Shown: positions 32,746 to 42,132, counted from the first letter of the stretch. The stretch is 64,000 nucleotides of DNA from Acidobacteriota bacterium (GCA_018268915.1 JAFDVQ010000006.1:62001-126000), one strand, 5' to 3'. Numbers and translations: made by a program. The notes: a model not told the origin generated them from the sequence alone.

Positions 32746-34130
32746 TGCACGAGCGTTACATTGTTACCGTTCAATGGAGATCCCTCGGCCAGACCCGAAT
32801 AGTCATCTCCGAACACGCTGCCCACCGCAACGTTAAGGTGAATATCTTTCGCTACCAGTATGTTGTATGCGGACGATATGGCGCTTACTCCATAACTCAC
32901 ATCTCCATCGGGCAAATAGATTGCTCCCTCCAGCTTGCTGTCGTTAATTAGGTTCGCAACGAATACGCTGTTGGAGGTTATCCCGTGAGCTTGGAAGAAC
33001 AAGATGCCGGAGTATGTACCGCTCGTCGGCGCTGAAAGCGACACATTGCTCAAGCTCAGGTAGGACGCCCCTGTTACTGGCTCTATCACCATAAGGCTGC
33101 CGTGCGATCCTGCGTTGTAGAAGGTGACTCCGTTTCCCTTGATCGACGTCAGCAGATTGAGAGTCAGATTCAAGCCGCCCGATGTGATCCCAAGCAGTCC
33201 GGGTCCATCTTTTAGGATGTACGTTCCCGGATTGAATTTAATGTTGGACGCAATAGCCGCTGTAATTGAAATGCCGCCGCAATAAACGCCTGGATTGAAT
33301 GTGACGTCGCCCCCAAGCAATACATTCACTGCCGATGACGACCCGTAGTAAGGAGAGGATGTACTAGTCCCACAGGCAGCATTGGCGTTGGACGGTGCAG
33401 GCAAGTACGCCAGCGGATCTGCAGGTGTTGGGGTGGCCTGGTAGGTTTGAGGCTTTGAAGCGGCAAGGCAGAGCAGACCTTCAGTTCCGCCCGTAACGCT
33501 GATTCGCGGAGCGTAGAGAAACGCCCCGACAACACATGTCAGCGCTCCCGCGGACGCTGACTCGTCCACGATCGGGCACCGCGACTTTACTATGACCCCG
33601 GCCAGAATTGTAAGCGCCGGGCCGGTTGGATTGAGAGCGTAGATACATGGGCCGCCAAGCCCGTGCGCCGCCTCTGCCCTGGCCGTTACTGTCACGCTCT
33701 TTAAACCAACAAGAGATGCGAAGTACGTCTGCACCGGTTGTGAGACTATCGCTTCTGCGTATGTGCCTTTGCCCTTATTCGGATCGCCGGCAACCGCGCA
33801 GGGCGGGTTATTCAGCGTCAACGTCGTTCCACTTTGAACTCCCGCCGAACAATTCGTCAGCACGGTGTCAGCCGACAGTCCATTCTCTTGAAGAGCACCC
33901 TGGGCGGCCGATTGCATGGCCGTACAGACCTGCGTGCCGTTGCAGCTCCTCGCTTCCAGTGCGGCAGCCAGTGCTGCGGCATCCGCAGCCCCCTGCAGAT
34001 TGCGCTTCACGAAAAGAAAGTGTCCAAAATCGATTGCGAGCCCCAGAATCGCGATGAACATCACCATGCAAAGCGACGTCGTTACTAGAATCGAACCGCG
34101 CTCGTCCGGCATCATGCGTTTGATCTTCAT
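32742..34130 (-). CDS. TadG-like protein with Flp pilus-assembly (Tad) domain
   Basis: The 462-residue protein begins DERGSILVTTSLCMVMFIAI then LGLAIDFGHFLFVKRNLQGA and ADAAALAAALEA, the standard TadG/Tad N-terminus. The long exported region is Gly/Ser/Ala-rich with strand repeats (GVYCGGISITAAIASNIKFN) resembling an adhesin. It is first in the cluster, so the order is TadG-TadE-TadE. A 20-bp palindrome lies 334 bases upstream of its start. Confidence 0.82.
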   Translation of the reverse strand: MKIKRMMPDERGSILVTTSLCMVMFIAILGLAIDFGHFLFVKRNLQGAADAAALAAALEARSCNGTQVCTAMQSAAQGALQENGLSADTVLTNCSAGVQSGTTLTLNNPPCAVAGDPNKGKGTYAEAIVSQPVQTYFASLVGLKSVTVTARAEAAHGLGGPCIYALNPTGPALTILAGVIVKSRCPIVDESASAGALTCVVGAFLYAPRISVTGGTEGLLCLAASKPQTYQATPTPADPLAYLPAPSNANAACGTSTSSPYYGSSSAVNVLLGGDVTFNPGVYCGGISITAAIASNIKFNPGTYILKDGPGLLGITSGGLNLTLNLLTSIKGNGVTFYNAGSHGSLMVIEPVTGASYLSLSNVSLSAPTSGTYSGILFFQAHGITSNSVFVANLINDSKLEGAIYLPDGDVSYGVSAISSAYNILVAKDIHLNVAVGSVFGDDYSGLAEGSPLNGNNVTLVQ

Positions 34131-34427
34131 AGCGTCGCTTGATCAGCAGTGATTCTTTGGAGCGTCCCGGCCTCAGCAGATTTCCCGAAGGCCGCACTCG
34201 GTTTAGACTGCGGATCAACTCCTTGAAACGGTCTGAACTGTTACTTCAAGAGAAGTGGTCTAGACGCCACTTGCGAACGAATCAGACAGCGAACACTATG
34301 GGGAAGCAAACGATCTTTCGATCGGATATGAGGATCACATATAGCGAGAGTCACTGAGAATACTTCGGAGGTGGGAGGCAATGCGTTAAGTTATCAGGAT
34401 TTACCGGATACCAATCGCGGGCACATA

Positions 34428-34450
34428 TTACTTAGTTCTCTCACTTAGAT
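34428..34450. promoter_or_regulatory. TTACTTAGTT / TCACTTAGAT motif pair
   Basis: Two ACTTAG elements are 13 bases apart. ATTACTTAGTTC recurs exactly, inverted, at 41919-41930, and related elements occur at 34795-34808 and 53722-53753. All precede minus-strand genes, mostly for surface proteins. It may be a regulator half-site pair. Confidence 0.35.
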
Positions 34451-34463
34451 CGCAGGCTGATTT

Positions 34464-34483
34464 TGATATCACATCCGATATCA
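34464..34483. promoter_or_regulatory. 20-bp palindrome TGATATC-N6-GATATCA (site 1)
   Basis: The site is TGATATCACATCCGATATCA, with perfect 7-bp arms and a 6-bp spacer. A near-identical site lies at 42133-42152, and both stand about 340 bases upstream of minus-strand surface-protein genes. Confidence 0.55.
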
Positions 34484-34509
34484 TCGTCTGTTCCTGCTTC
34501 TGCAATAAC

Positions 34510-34728
34510 CTATCCCTGTTTGCGTTGTACTAAGCCTTGAATTGCACTGCTCGACAAATGCTCGGGCCATGCCGTGTGCTCTAGCCGAGTTATCTTCTCG
34601 GCAACTGCAAGACTTATGAACTGGTTCAATGAAAGGCCCTCTCTCTGCGCAATCTCGATCGCCTGGCGTCGGGTAGTGAAAGGGAGGCGTAAGGGAAAGC
34701 TGACTGGGCGGCTGTTTTCCTTGATCAT
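34510..34728 (-). CDS. Small ribbon-helix-helix protein (HicB/Arc-like)
   Basis: The 72-residue protein starts behind GCGAGG. The fold is a single ribbon-helix-helix: strand FPLRLPFTTRRQAIEIAQRE, turn GLSLNQF, helix ISLAVAEKITRLEH. Such stand-alone proteins resemble HicB-type antitoxin DNA-binding domains, but no toxin gene is adjacent. An inverted copy of the CTTAG motif lies about 70 bases upstream. It is a candidate regulator of the neighbouring tad cluster (inference from position). Confidence 0.7.
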   Translation of the reverse strand: MIKENSRPVSFPLRLPFTTRRQAIEIAQREGLSLNQFISLAVAEKITRLEHTAWPEHLSSSAIQGLVQRKQG

Positions 34729-34794
34729 TTGGGCAACCTCGCGTACATAAAATCGAACAATGATACGTAGACGATAGTACCCGCAACGTCATAT

Positions 34795-34808
34795 GTAATC
34801 TAAGTGAC
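34795..34808 (-). promoter_or_regulatory. CTTAGAT motif upstream of the RHH gene
   Basis: On the minus strand this reads GTCACTTAGATTAC, matching the TCACTTAGAT element at 34441-34450. It lies 66 bases upstream of the ribbon-helix-helix start. Confidence 0.3.
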
Positions 34809-35074
34809 CATGGTGATGCCGTACTTTGCGGATTTCCCCGCCTCTCTCGTACTTCCGATTGTGGCCATGTCAGGCCGCTTCAGTGCTCACAGCAACTTAC
34901 TCTTCCTTATCTGTAGATGGTTGTGGAGGATAGAGAGGATGAGTGAAACATATAGACGACAACATCTCAGGTCGAACACAGACATAGAGGTTAGGGGACT
35001 GGCCATTCACCAGCCTAAGGCAATCCCTTGCGACTCGCTTCTGCCCATAAGGATTGCCCTTATGCGTCTACATT

Positions 35075-35123
35075 ACTAAGGGCTGTTGAACTGGGTGAAT
35101 TCACCCGTCCCACAGCCCTTAGT
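35075..35123. terminator. Large inverted repeat after the OmpA-like gene
   Basis: Perfect 12-bp arms ACTAAGGGCTGT (35075-35086) and ACAGCCCTTAGT (35112-35123) enclose a loop that holds the palindrome GGGTGAATTCACCC. It lies 37 bases past the minus-strand OmpA-like stop, so termination or mRNA stabilisation is likely; no T-tract follows. Confidence 0.55.
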
Positions 35124-35159
35124 ACCACTTCGACGCCTAAACGCAGCTCTATTTTCCAA

Positions 35160-36491
35160 CTACTCGACAACGAACTGCGCTCTGCGGTTCTGCTGGAAGC
35201 AATCTTCACTGCCATCCGAGCAGAACGGCCGTTCCTTCCCGTAACTAATTACCTCGATACGACCGGCCTCAACACCCGCGGACATGAGAGCGCTGCGCGT
35301 CGCTTCCGCACGCTCCATACCCAGGGCCACGTTGTACTCCGCCGACCCTCTTTCATCCGCATATCCGGCGATCGTGATGCGAACGCTGGGATGAGCTATC
35401 AGAAACGCGGCGTCCTCGTGGACAACACGCGCCGCATCTGGACGGAGGTCGGCCTGGTCATAGTTGAAGAACAGGTCTTGCAGGCTCTTCTGCGCGGCTA
35501 TCTCGAAGCTGTTGTCTCCCGGAGGAGCCGCAACCTTCGTCATGAGTTGCTGATTCTGGCTCTGGTCGTCTGCAACCTCGAACTGAACTTTGCAACTGAG
35601 CGACTGATCGGGATTAGAGTCAAGTACGGCATGGCCAGCTACAGAATAGGATCCAGGTGCCAGCCCGTCGGTATTGATCGTAATCACGTTTCCGTGGCCT
35701 ACAATCGCGCCACCACTTGTTTTCCAGTCGTAGGTAAAGTAGTACCTGTCAGGATCCGCGGACGTCTCAGCGCTAATATGAACCGGTCGCCCGGAATTCA
35801 CGATGTGGTTGTTTGTGTAGCACGCCAGGGCAATATCTTTGACTGCCTTCACGTAATGCACCGGAACGGCCGCTACGTATTGGGGAGAGTCCCCACGCGC
35901 GCCTCCAAAGTGCATCACCATGCCCGCGTTGATCTGCAGCTGGCGTTGGACGCCATTCGCTCCATTCGGGAACGAAGTGTGAAGAAACGATGCATCGAAG
36001 AGGCGGACTGAGTATCTTGAATTGAGGTTGAAGTCGACCCCTCCGCCAGCGGAATATGCGAACGAAGAGGCACTGGAAGCTCCCGAAGAGCTATTGGGGA
36101 AGTAGGAGTCTCCGGCATGTGCTCCGCCGGCCAGAAATTCGCCGAATGGAGAGAGCCGCCTTCCCGGCAGCGTGATGCGAGGCCCGGCGAGAAACGTGGT
36201 AAGCGCCAGGTTTTGCCCGAGTGCACTGATCCTGGAGGCATGCACGGTTCCAACCTCACCATTCAGGCCTAGCCTGGAGCTGAGGTTGTACTGTGCACCG
36301 ATGTAGCCTCCGTTTGCGGTGAAACACCCGCATTCCGCTGGCGGGGCGTTCGCATTGATCAGGTGGTAACCGGCGGTGATATCTATCCGGGGAGCATCGA
36401 ACGATTGGTTGGCAAACACCGTCTGCTGCCCTTCTGCTGCATATGAGCCCGCCAGTGCCGCCACGAAACCTAGTGCGATTAGTTGCTTCAT
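35160..36491 (-). CDS. Outer-membrane protein with C-terminal OmpA/Pal domain
   Basis: The start at 36491 has AGGAG eight bases upstream and opens a signal peptide (MKQLIALGFVAALAGSYAAE); an ATG 18 bases earlier has no site. Of 443 residues, about 30-195 look like an outer-membrane beta-barrel (RIDITAGYHL, GGYIGAQYNLSSRLGLNGEV). A PKD/Ig-like segment occupies about 200-310. The OmpA/Pal peptidoglycan-binding domain ends the protein (LFFNYDQADLRPDAARVV, then GYADERGSAEYNVALGMERA). It probably ties the outer membrane to peptidoglycan. It follows the giant Ig lipoprotein gene closely and may be co-transcribed with it. Confidence 0.85.
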   Translation of the reverse strand: MKQLIALGFVAALAGSYAAEGQQTVFANQSFDAPRIDITAGYHLINANAPPAECGCFTANGGYIGAQYNLSSRLGLNGEVGTVHASRISALGQNLALTTFLAGPRITLPGRRLSPFGEFLAGGAHAGDSYFPNSSSGASSASSFAYSAGGGVDFNLNSRYSVRLFDASFLHTSFPNGANGVQRQLQINAGMVMHFGGARGDSPQYVAAVPVHYVKAVKDIALACYTNNHIVNSGRPVHISAETSADPDRYYFTYDWKTSGGAIVGHGNVITINTDGLAPGSYSVAGHAVLDSNPDQSLSCKVQFEVADDQSQNQQLMTKVAAPPGDNSFEIAAQKSLQDLFFNYDQADLRPDAARVVHEDAAFLIAHPSVRITIAGYADERGSAEYNVALGMERAEATRSALMSAGVEAGRIEVISYGKERPFCSDGSEDCFQQNRRAQFVVE

Positions 36492-36530
36492 ATTCCAACT
36501 CCTCTTCATTCAGTGCTGAGGTTTCGCTGC

Positions 36531-39500
36531 TCAGTAGGCCAACGAGACACCGGGGGAAGTAGTCACTGCGTTCGTGTCGACCAGTACGAATCTGCCAGGA
36601 GATATCGCATAGATGACCGTCGTTCCGTCACCCAGGAGGTACCGTCCTGCGGTTGCCGGTGTAACGTTCCCGTTGTTGTTCGACAGGTTGTAAGTTGTGC
36701 TACCGGCAACTCCGAGTTGAAGAACATTCAGCGTGCCAACACCGACGTTCTCGTCAAGCGTGAATGTCGCGTGCCCCGCTCCATCAGCAGTGGCAAAGCC
36801 CGAGGTGTTGATACTTGCCAAAGAACTAGCTGGTATGGTTCCGAGAACAAACGTTCCGTTCAAGGTTGCATTGCTGAATGGCGCACCAGTCTGAGGCTCG
36901 AACTGGCCAAGTCCGGCGTAGCTCGTCTCAAGGAAGTAGCCTTGGTTTGGCCCTACCAGGTACACAGTGCGCGTATCGGGAGGCCCCGTCGGCAGCCCGA
37001 GAAGACCGAGGAGCACTGAGATCAGGCCCGAATGGTTTGGATAATGGAACGTTCCGCGTCCGTTACTGCTTACTGTGCAGGTAGACGTTCCGGTGGCCGC
37101 ATAGGATCCGAGCAGCGCATTGACCAGATTGTTCTTATCGCTGTTCGTCAACCCGGTAAGGTTGTCAATAGTGGCAGTCAGGCCGCCCATATCGATGTTC
37201 GTCGTATTGCAGGTTCCGGCTCCATTTCCGCTAGCACGGAAGATTGTTGCCGTCGAAACGTTCAACACATTTTGCAAGGTGGTGCCGAGCAAGCCTGGAT
37301 TGGACTGCGCATTCTCGTATCCCACGAATGCGCTGTTCAAAGAGGCATTGCTGAAGCTCGGTGCCGTTTGCAGCTGCGCTGTTCCGGCCAGCAGGGTGAA
37401 TTCTGAGTGCTTGTCGATCGACATCACGAATGCTTCGTTGGCATTCACGACGTAGACCGCATAGTTCGTCGGATACAAGCCATCGGCGATGCCCGTGTTG
37501 GTCATCTCCAATTGCAAACGTCCATTCTGATCCGTGCTCTGGTAGGAGCCCGTCAAGGGAGCGTTGGCGAAGTTGAAGCTGGCAATATTTGTATCTGCCG
37601 TGCCCGCTGTCAGACTGCCTGCACCGTCAGTGGTAAATGCACCAACAGTGGCCACAGGACCAGAGGCAATGCCCACCGTGCACGAGATCAAGCATGGTGT
37701 ATCTCCGGAAAGACCAAATGCATAGCTTCCGTTGAGTCCGGCCGAGAACGCCCCACTGGTTTGGGCCAGGAGCTGTCCGGATCCCTTAGTCCCTACCAGT
37801 TGGTCGTTGTCATACCGAATCAGACTTCCATGTGTGGATACCGTGGCCGGCGAGACAGGAGCCTTCAACGAGATTGCATAGGTGAAGGTCTGATCCGTCG
37901 TTCCGTCGTTGTTGAGAGTTGTGATGGTGATGAATCCACGGCTGTCGGCATTCACGATGTATGTGCCGAGGAAGTTTTGCGAGGCCACTGTGGTTCCGCT
38001 CGGATGCGATGATTGGTGGTTCGCATCGAGTTCGCCCATGTTGATCCCGCCCGTTCCATCCGCGGTGAAGCTGCCGATCGACGCCGTCTGATACGCGAGA
38101 ACGCCTGCAACCACGTCGTCGTATCCCTGGAAGAGATATGCGTACGGTCCGGTGAGCTCTCCGTCATACGGAGTGGTCGGGTACTGCACAAGCATCACCA
38201 GCGGAACTGACGCCGTTGCCGAAACACTATCCGTCACAGTTGCTGTGAAGCTCGTTGCTCCTGGCTGAGTGGGTGTGCCTGAGATCACGCCATCCGACTG
38301 CAACGTGATTCCAGGAGGCAGAGCGCCCGCCGTTAACGAGTAGGTATACGGCGAAGTTCCGCCGGTAGCCTGCAGCGTGTACGTGTATGGCACTCCGACC
38401 GTGGCTATCGGCAGCGTCGCAGTAAGGCTCAGCGTGCCTGATGGGTTGATCGTGATGGTCTCGGACTGCGAAACAGTCTTGATTGGATTGCTCGAGTCTG
38501 TGACGGTAACCGTAACTGTGGAAGCTCCGGCAGTTGTCGGTGTACCGCTCACGGTGCAGCCAGTCAGCGTAAGTCCGGCAGGAAGCGTGCCGGAGCTGAT
38601 GGAGCAGGTATACGGCGTGGTTCCACCATTTGCGTCGATTGGTGCACTGTAAGCCACGCCAACCGTGCCATTGGGCAAGGTGTTCGTCAGCGTCAGCGCA
38701 GCAGGATTGATGACAATCGTCTCTGGGCCCGAGGTCGTCTGCGATGGCGACCCGGAATCATCGACCTTTACCGTAACGGTTGAGCTACCGGCCGTAGTCG
38801 GTGTGCCGCTTACTGTACAGCCACTCAACGACAGACCAGCAGGCAGAGTGCCCGACGTGATCGTACAGCTGTACGGAGAAGTTCCACCAGCGACGCCAAC
38901 TGTTGCGCTGTAAGGAACACCAACGGTGCCATCCGGCAGAGTCGATGTCGTGAGACTCAGCGGCGCAGGACTGATCACGATGGTTTCGTTCTGGCTCGCT
39001 GTCTGCGTCGGACTACCGGAATCCGTCACCGTTACGGTGATCGGCGAACTGCCTGCAGTCGTCGGCGTGCCGGTGATCGTGCAACCAGTCAGGATGAGAC
39101 CGGCCGGCAGAGTTCCCGTGATCGAGCAGGTGTAAGGTCCAGTGCCACCCGAGGGCGTGATGGTTCCCGTGTAACCCGTGCCCACCGTACCGCCAGGCAG
39201 AGTGCCCGTGATAGTGAGCGGCGCCGGGTTGATCACAATGGTTTCGTTCTGGCTCGCGTTTTGAGCCGGACTTCCAGCATCGGTCACCTTCACAGTGACC
39301 GGTGAGGAACCAGCCGTCGTAGGCGTACCGCTCACTGTGCAACCAGAGAGCGTAAGTCCTGCGGGCAGAGTTCCCGTAATTGAGCAGGAATACGGCGTTG
39401 TTCCACCGCTCGCCGTGATCGTTCCCGAGTAGACGACGCCAACGGTACCGTTCGGAAGTGTGCCCGTGATTGCAAGCGGAGCGGGTGAAATCACAATCGT

Positions 39501-41780
39501 GTCGTTTTGCGTTGCGTTCTGCGCCGGGCTGCCGGAGTCGGTCACCTTGACGGTCACTGGTGAGGAGCCAGCCGCAGTAGGTGTGCCGCTCACAGTGCAA
39601 CCGCTGAGCGATAGGCCTGCTGGAAGCGTGCCTGTAATCGAGCAGCTGTATGCGGGCGTTCCGTCGGTCGCCGTAATGGTGGCGCTGTAAGCAGTGCCTA
39701 CAGTGCCGTTCGGCAACGTGCTGGTTATAGTCAACGCTGCAGGAGCGATGACGATCGTCTCAGCCTGGCTGGCGTTCTGAGCAGGACTTCCAGAGTCCGT
39801 CACCTTGACAGTGATCGGCGAAGAGCCTGCTGTCGTCGGTGTGCCGCTGACAGTGCAGCCCGTCAGCGAAAGTCCCGCCGGCAAGGCGCCGGTTATCGAG
39901 CACGAGTAAGGAGTAATGCCGCCTTGTGCGCCGATCTGCGAACTGTAAGGAACACCCACAGTTCCATTCGGAAGTGTGTTGGTGATGGAAAGGGCTGCCG
40001 GTGCAATGTTGATGGTCTCATTGGCACTGGTGTTCTGCGCAGGGCTTCCACCGTCGGTCACAGTGACAAGAACAGTGACGCTGCCGGCAACTGTCGGCGT
40101 ACCGCTCACGGTACAGGCCGAGAGGCTTAGGCCCGTAGGAAGCGCGCCCGTGACCGCGCAACTGTAAGGCGACGTGCCGCCGGAAGCTGTGATGTTCGCG
40201 CTATAGGCCACTCCCACCGTGCCATTCGGCAGCGGGCTACCCATTGTCAGGGCAGAAGGCGAAATCACGATCGTCTCAACCTGGCTCACTGTCTGTGCAG
40301 GAGAGCTTGCGTCAGTCATCTTGACCGTGACGGTTGCACTGCCTGCGACAGTCGGAGTGCCACTCACCACGCAGCTTGATAGGGACAACCCTGCGGGAAG
40401 AGCTCCAGTAATCGCACAAGCGTATGGAGTCGAGCCACCAGCCGCCGAGATCGGGGCGCTGTAGGCAACTCCCACTGTGCCGTTGGGCAGGACATTCGTC
40501 ATGCTCAGAGGCGAGTTGATGGTGATGGATACTGCCGCAGTCGCGGTCGCGCCCAGGCTGTCTTTCACCTGAACGGTGAATGCAAATGTTCCCTTTGTTG
40601 TCGGCGTTCCAGAAATCAGGCCTGTCGTCGCAGAGATGCCCAGTCCTGGAGGCAGTGTTCCAGCCGCGATGCTCCACGAATACGGAATCGAACCGCCGGA
40701 GGCGACTAGAGAAGTGCTATACGCCACACCGACAACGCCATCGGGCTGGGGTCCGCCCGCAAGCGACAGGGGCGATACAACAGTGATCGAAACCTGGGCC
40801 GAAGCAGTTGCGGTTGTGCTGTCCTGAACCTGAACCGTGAAGGTTGATGTTCCCTGCGCAGTCGGTGTTCCCGAAATGATGCCTGTCGTCGGAGAGATCG
40901 ATAAGCCTGCTGGCAGCGAACCGGAAAGAATGCTCCACGAATACGGCGTGACGCCACCGGCCGCGACAAGAGAGGTCGTGTACGGAATTCCGACTTCTCC
41001 GATAGGCTGAGGGCCGCCTGCCAGGGTGAGCGGCGGGACAGGATTGGAAATTGTGATCGACTTGTTTGCAGTCACCGTAAATGGCACCGCGCTTGTGTCG
41101 CTCAACTGCAACATGAACGGAAAAGTTCCTGTTGCGGTCGGCGTGCCCGCAATCTCGCCTGTTGCAGCGTTGAATGAAAGGCCCGGCGGCATAGTTCCGC
41201 TCGCGACCCACGTCTTAAGAGGCGACGTGCCACCTGCGGAGACCATCATGGTCGAATATGCAGATCCAACAATGCCGGCAGGAGGTGCGCCAGTAATCGT
41301 GGGATCGGGATTCACGGTGATAGTCACGGTCTCCTGGCTCTTCGTCTGCGGAATCGACGCGACGAGAATTACCTGCATCGGCGATGTAAGCCCCGCAGGA
41401 GCCGTGTAGGTCGTAGTCAAGCCGGTTGCTGCCGACAGAGCACCGCACGCGGTTCCGGTGCAGGACGTCGTCTCATTGAACGCCCAGCCCACCTGGTATT
41501 TTCCGGTCAGATTGGCCGTGATGTTGACCGACTGTCCAGCGTCGATCACGAACGAAGTTGCCGACAGGCTGGCAATACCGCCGCCGGCATATCCGCCTCC
41601 ACCGCAACTGCTCAGTACAACGCACAGCGATAGCATCGCTGCCGCTCCGAGCGCAGTCCGTGAAGCGAACACTTCGAACACCGAGTCGAGACGCTTTTTC
41701 GAGAAGAACGTTGTGATCGATCTAACAGCACGGGAAAAGGAAGTCCCTGCAAGCACCATGGGGAATCTGACCTCCATCAA
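36531..41780 (-). CDS. Giant surface lipoprotein with about twelve putative-Ig (He_PIG) modules
   Basis: The 1749-residue protein has a long basic leader, then a lipobox-type signal (MLSLCVVLSSCGGGG, Cys at about 59). One Ig-like domain precedes roughly twelve tandem He_PIG modules of about 84 residues (about 155-1200), each with the pattern P-G-TVG--Y-, GG--PY, LPAGLSLS and SGTPT-AG. Modules 4-11 carry an added cysteine pair (PYSCSITG and SGCTVSG) likely to form one disulfide per module. The last 550 residues are Gly/Thr-rich acidobacterial repeats (FTADGTG, FTTDGAG, ATADGAG). Adhesion or matrix function is likely. Its start region carries a palindrome shared with tadG. Confidence 0.8.
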   Translation of the reverse strand: MMEVRFPMVLAGTSFSRAVRSITTFFSKKRLDSVFEVFASRTALGAAAMLSLCVVLSSCGGGGYAGGGIASLSATSFVIDAGQSVNITANLTGKYQVGWAFNETTSCTGTACGALSAATGLTTTYTAPAGLTSPMQVILVASIPQTKSQETVTITVNPDPTITGAPPAGIVGSAYSTMMVSAGGTSPLKTWVASGTMPPGLSFNAATGEIAGTPTATGTFPFMLQLSDTSAVPFTVTANKSITISNPVPPLTLAGGPQPIGEVGIPYTTSLVAAGGVTPYSWSILSGSLPAGLSISPTTGIISGTPTAQGTSTFTVQVQDSTTATASAQVSITVVSPLSLAGGPQPDGVVGVAYSTSLVASGGSIPYSWSIAAGTLPPGLGISATTGLISGTPTTKGTFAFTVQVKDSLGATATAAVSITINSPLSMTNVLPNGTVGVAYSAPISAAGGSTPYACAITGALPAGLSLSSCVVSGTPTVAGSATVTVKMTDASSPAQTVSQVETIVISPSALTMGSPLPNGTVGVAYSANITASGGTSPYSCAVTGALPTGLSLSACTVSGTPTVAGSVTVLVTVTDGGSPAQNTSANETINIAPAALSITNTLPNGTVGVPYSSQIGAQGGITPYSCSITGALPAGLSLTGCTVSGTPTTAGSSPITVKVTDSGSPAQNASQAETIVIAPAALTITSTLPNGTVGTAYSATITATDGTPAYSCSITGTLPAGLSLSGCTVSGTPTAAGSSPVTVKVTDSGSPAQNATQNDTIVISPAPLAITGTLPNGTVGVVYSGTITASGGTTPYSCSITGTLPAGLTLSGCTVSGTPTTAGSSPVTVKVTDAGSPAQNASQNETIVINPAPLTITGTLPGGTVGTGYTGTITPSGGTGPYTCSITGTLPAGLILTGCTITGTPTTAGSSPITVTVTDSGSPTQTASQNETIVISPAPLSLTTSTLPDGTVGVPYSATVGVAGGTSPYSCTITSGTLPAGLSLSGCTVSGTPTTAGSSTVTVKVDDSGSPSQTTSGPETIVINPAALTLTNTLPNGTVGVAYSAPIDANGGTTPYTCSISSGTLPAGLTLTGCTVSGTPTTAGASTVTVTVTDSSNPIKTVSQSETITINPSGTLSLTATLPIATVGVPYTYTLQATGGTSPYTYSLTAGALPPGITLQSDGVISGTPTQPGATSFTATVTDSVSATASVPLVMLVQYPTTPYDGELTGPYAYLFQGYDDVVAGVLAYQTASIGSFTADGTGGINMGELDANHQSSHPSGTTVASQNFLGTYIVNADSRGFITITTLNNDGTTDQTFTYAISLKAPVSPATVSTHGSLIRYDNDQLVGTKGSGQLLAQTSGAFSAGLNGSYAFGLSGDTPCLISCTVGIASGPVATVGAFTTDGAGSLTAGTADTNIASFNFANAPLTGSYQSTDQNGRLQLEMTNTGIADGLYPTNYAVYVVNANEAFVMSIDKHSEFTLLAGTAQLQTAPSFSNASLNSAFVGYENAQSNPGLLGTTLQNVLNVSTATIFRASGNGAGTCNTTNIDMGGLTATIDNLTGLTNSDKNNLVNALLGSYAATGTSTCTVSSNGRGTFHYPNHSGLISVLLGLLGLPTGPPDTRTVYLVGPNQGYFLETSYAGLGQFEPQTGAPFSNATLNGTFVLGTIPASSLASINTSGFATADGAGHATFTLDENVGVGTLNVLQLGVAGSTTYNLSNNNGNVTPATAGRYLLGDGTTVIYAISPGRFVLVDTNAVTTSPGVSLAY
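38180..41315 (-). repeat. DNA-level tandem repeats coding the He_PIG modules
   Basis: Repeat units of about 250-260 bp recur, most alike between about 38.5 and 40.5 kb. Recurrent pieces include GGTGTGCCGCTCAC and similar strings on the plus strand. Such arrays expand and contract by recombination, so copy number may vary between strains. Confidence 0.75.
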
Positions 41781-41916
41781 AGAGCTCTTACCATTCGCTC
41801 CCGACCTCCGGGAGCGATATGTGCCGAAAGGAATAACTTCGGCGCACGAGTCAATGGGAGTTTGCTTTGATGGTTACATCGGGTCCATACAACGAAGGTA
41901 CTAGCGCGCTATAGGT

Positions 41917-41930
41917 GAACTAAGTAATTC
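41917..41930 (-). promoter_or_regulatory. ATTACTTAGTTC motif upstream of the giant Ig gene
   Basis: On the minus strand this reads GAATTACTTAGTTC, sharing 12 consecutive bases with the element at 34427-34438 upstream of tadG. It lies about 140 bases before the start codon. Confidence 0.35.
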
Positions 41931-42132
41931 GTGATAGTTATTTGTTTCTTCAGTATTTACCAGCTACATCTCGCATGTTTCGAAGGTAACTATATGTGTT
42001 TTGTTATTGATACTACCTATGACACCATGTTTTAGATAGGTCGCTATATCGCAGTCTGATGATAAGTTGTCAGCATAAATGCGGCTTTCAAATGATAAGT
42101 ATTAGAGCAGCACTCACTAATGCCGGTGGCAC

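Larger units (their letters stand above)
34131..34509. other. Regulatory region upstream of tadG
   Basis: This 379-base AT-richer stretch has no credible gene. It contains the CTTAG motif pair (34428-34450) and the 20-bp palindrome (34464-34483). The long distance to tadG leaves room for a 5' leader. Confidence 0.45.
34729..35159. other. Intergenic region between OmpA-like and RHH genes
   Basis: About 430 bases hold no gene I can support. The one open frame here has poor composition. Contents are a CTTAG-type motif near 34800 and a large inverted repeat at 35075-35123. Confidence 0.4.

Noticed and set aside
34804..35079. A 91-codon plus-strand frame
   Set aside because: It has poor codon composition and no ribosome-binding site, and it ends inside the large inverted repeat.
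35028..36011. A 327-codon plus-strand frame
   Set aside because: It is antisense to the OmpA-like gene, whose motifs, start signal and terminator-like hairpin are all convincing.
38377..40827. Many plus-strand open frames with PAVVGVPLTVQP-like repeats
   Set aside because: They are the antisense reading of the repeated Ig modules of the giant lipoprotein.
38180..41315. Regular repeats that might suggest a CRISPR array
   Set aside because: The units are about 250 bp, coding and diverged at protein level, with no short repeat-spacer pattern. No CRISPR array was seen in the window.
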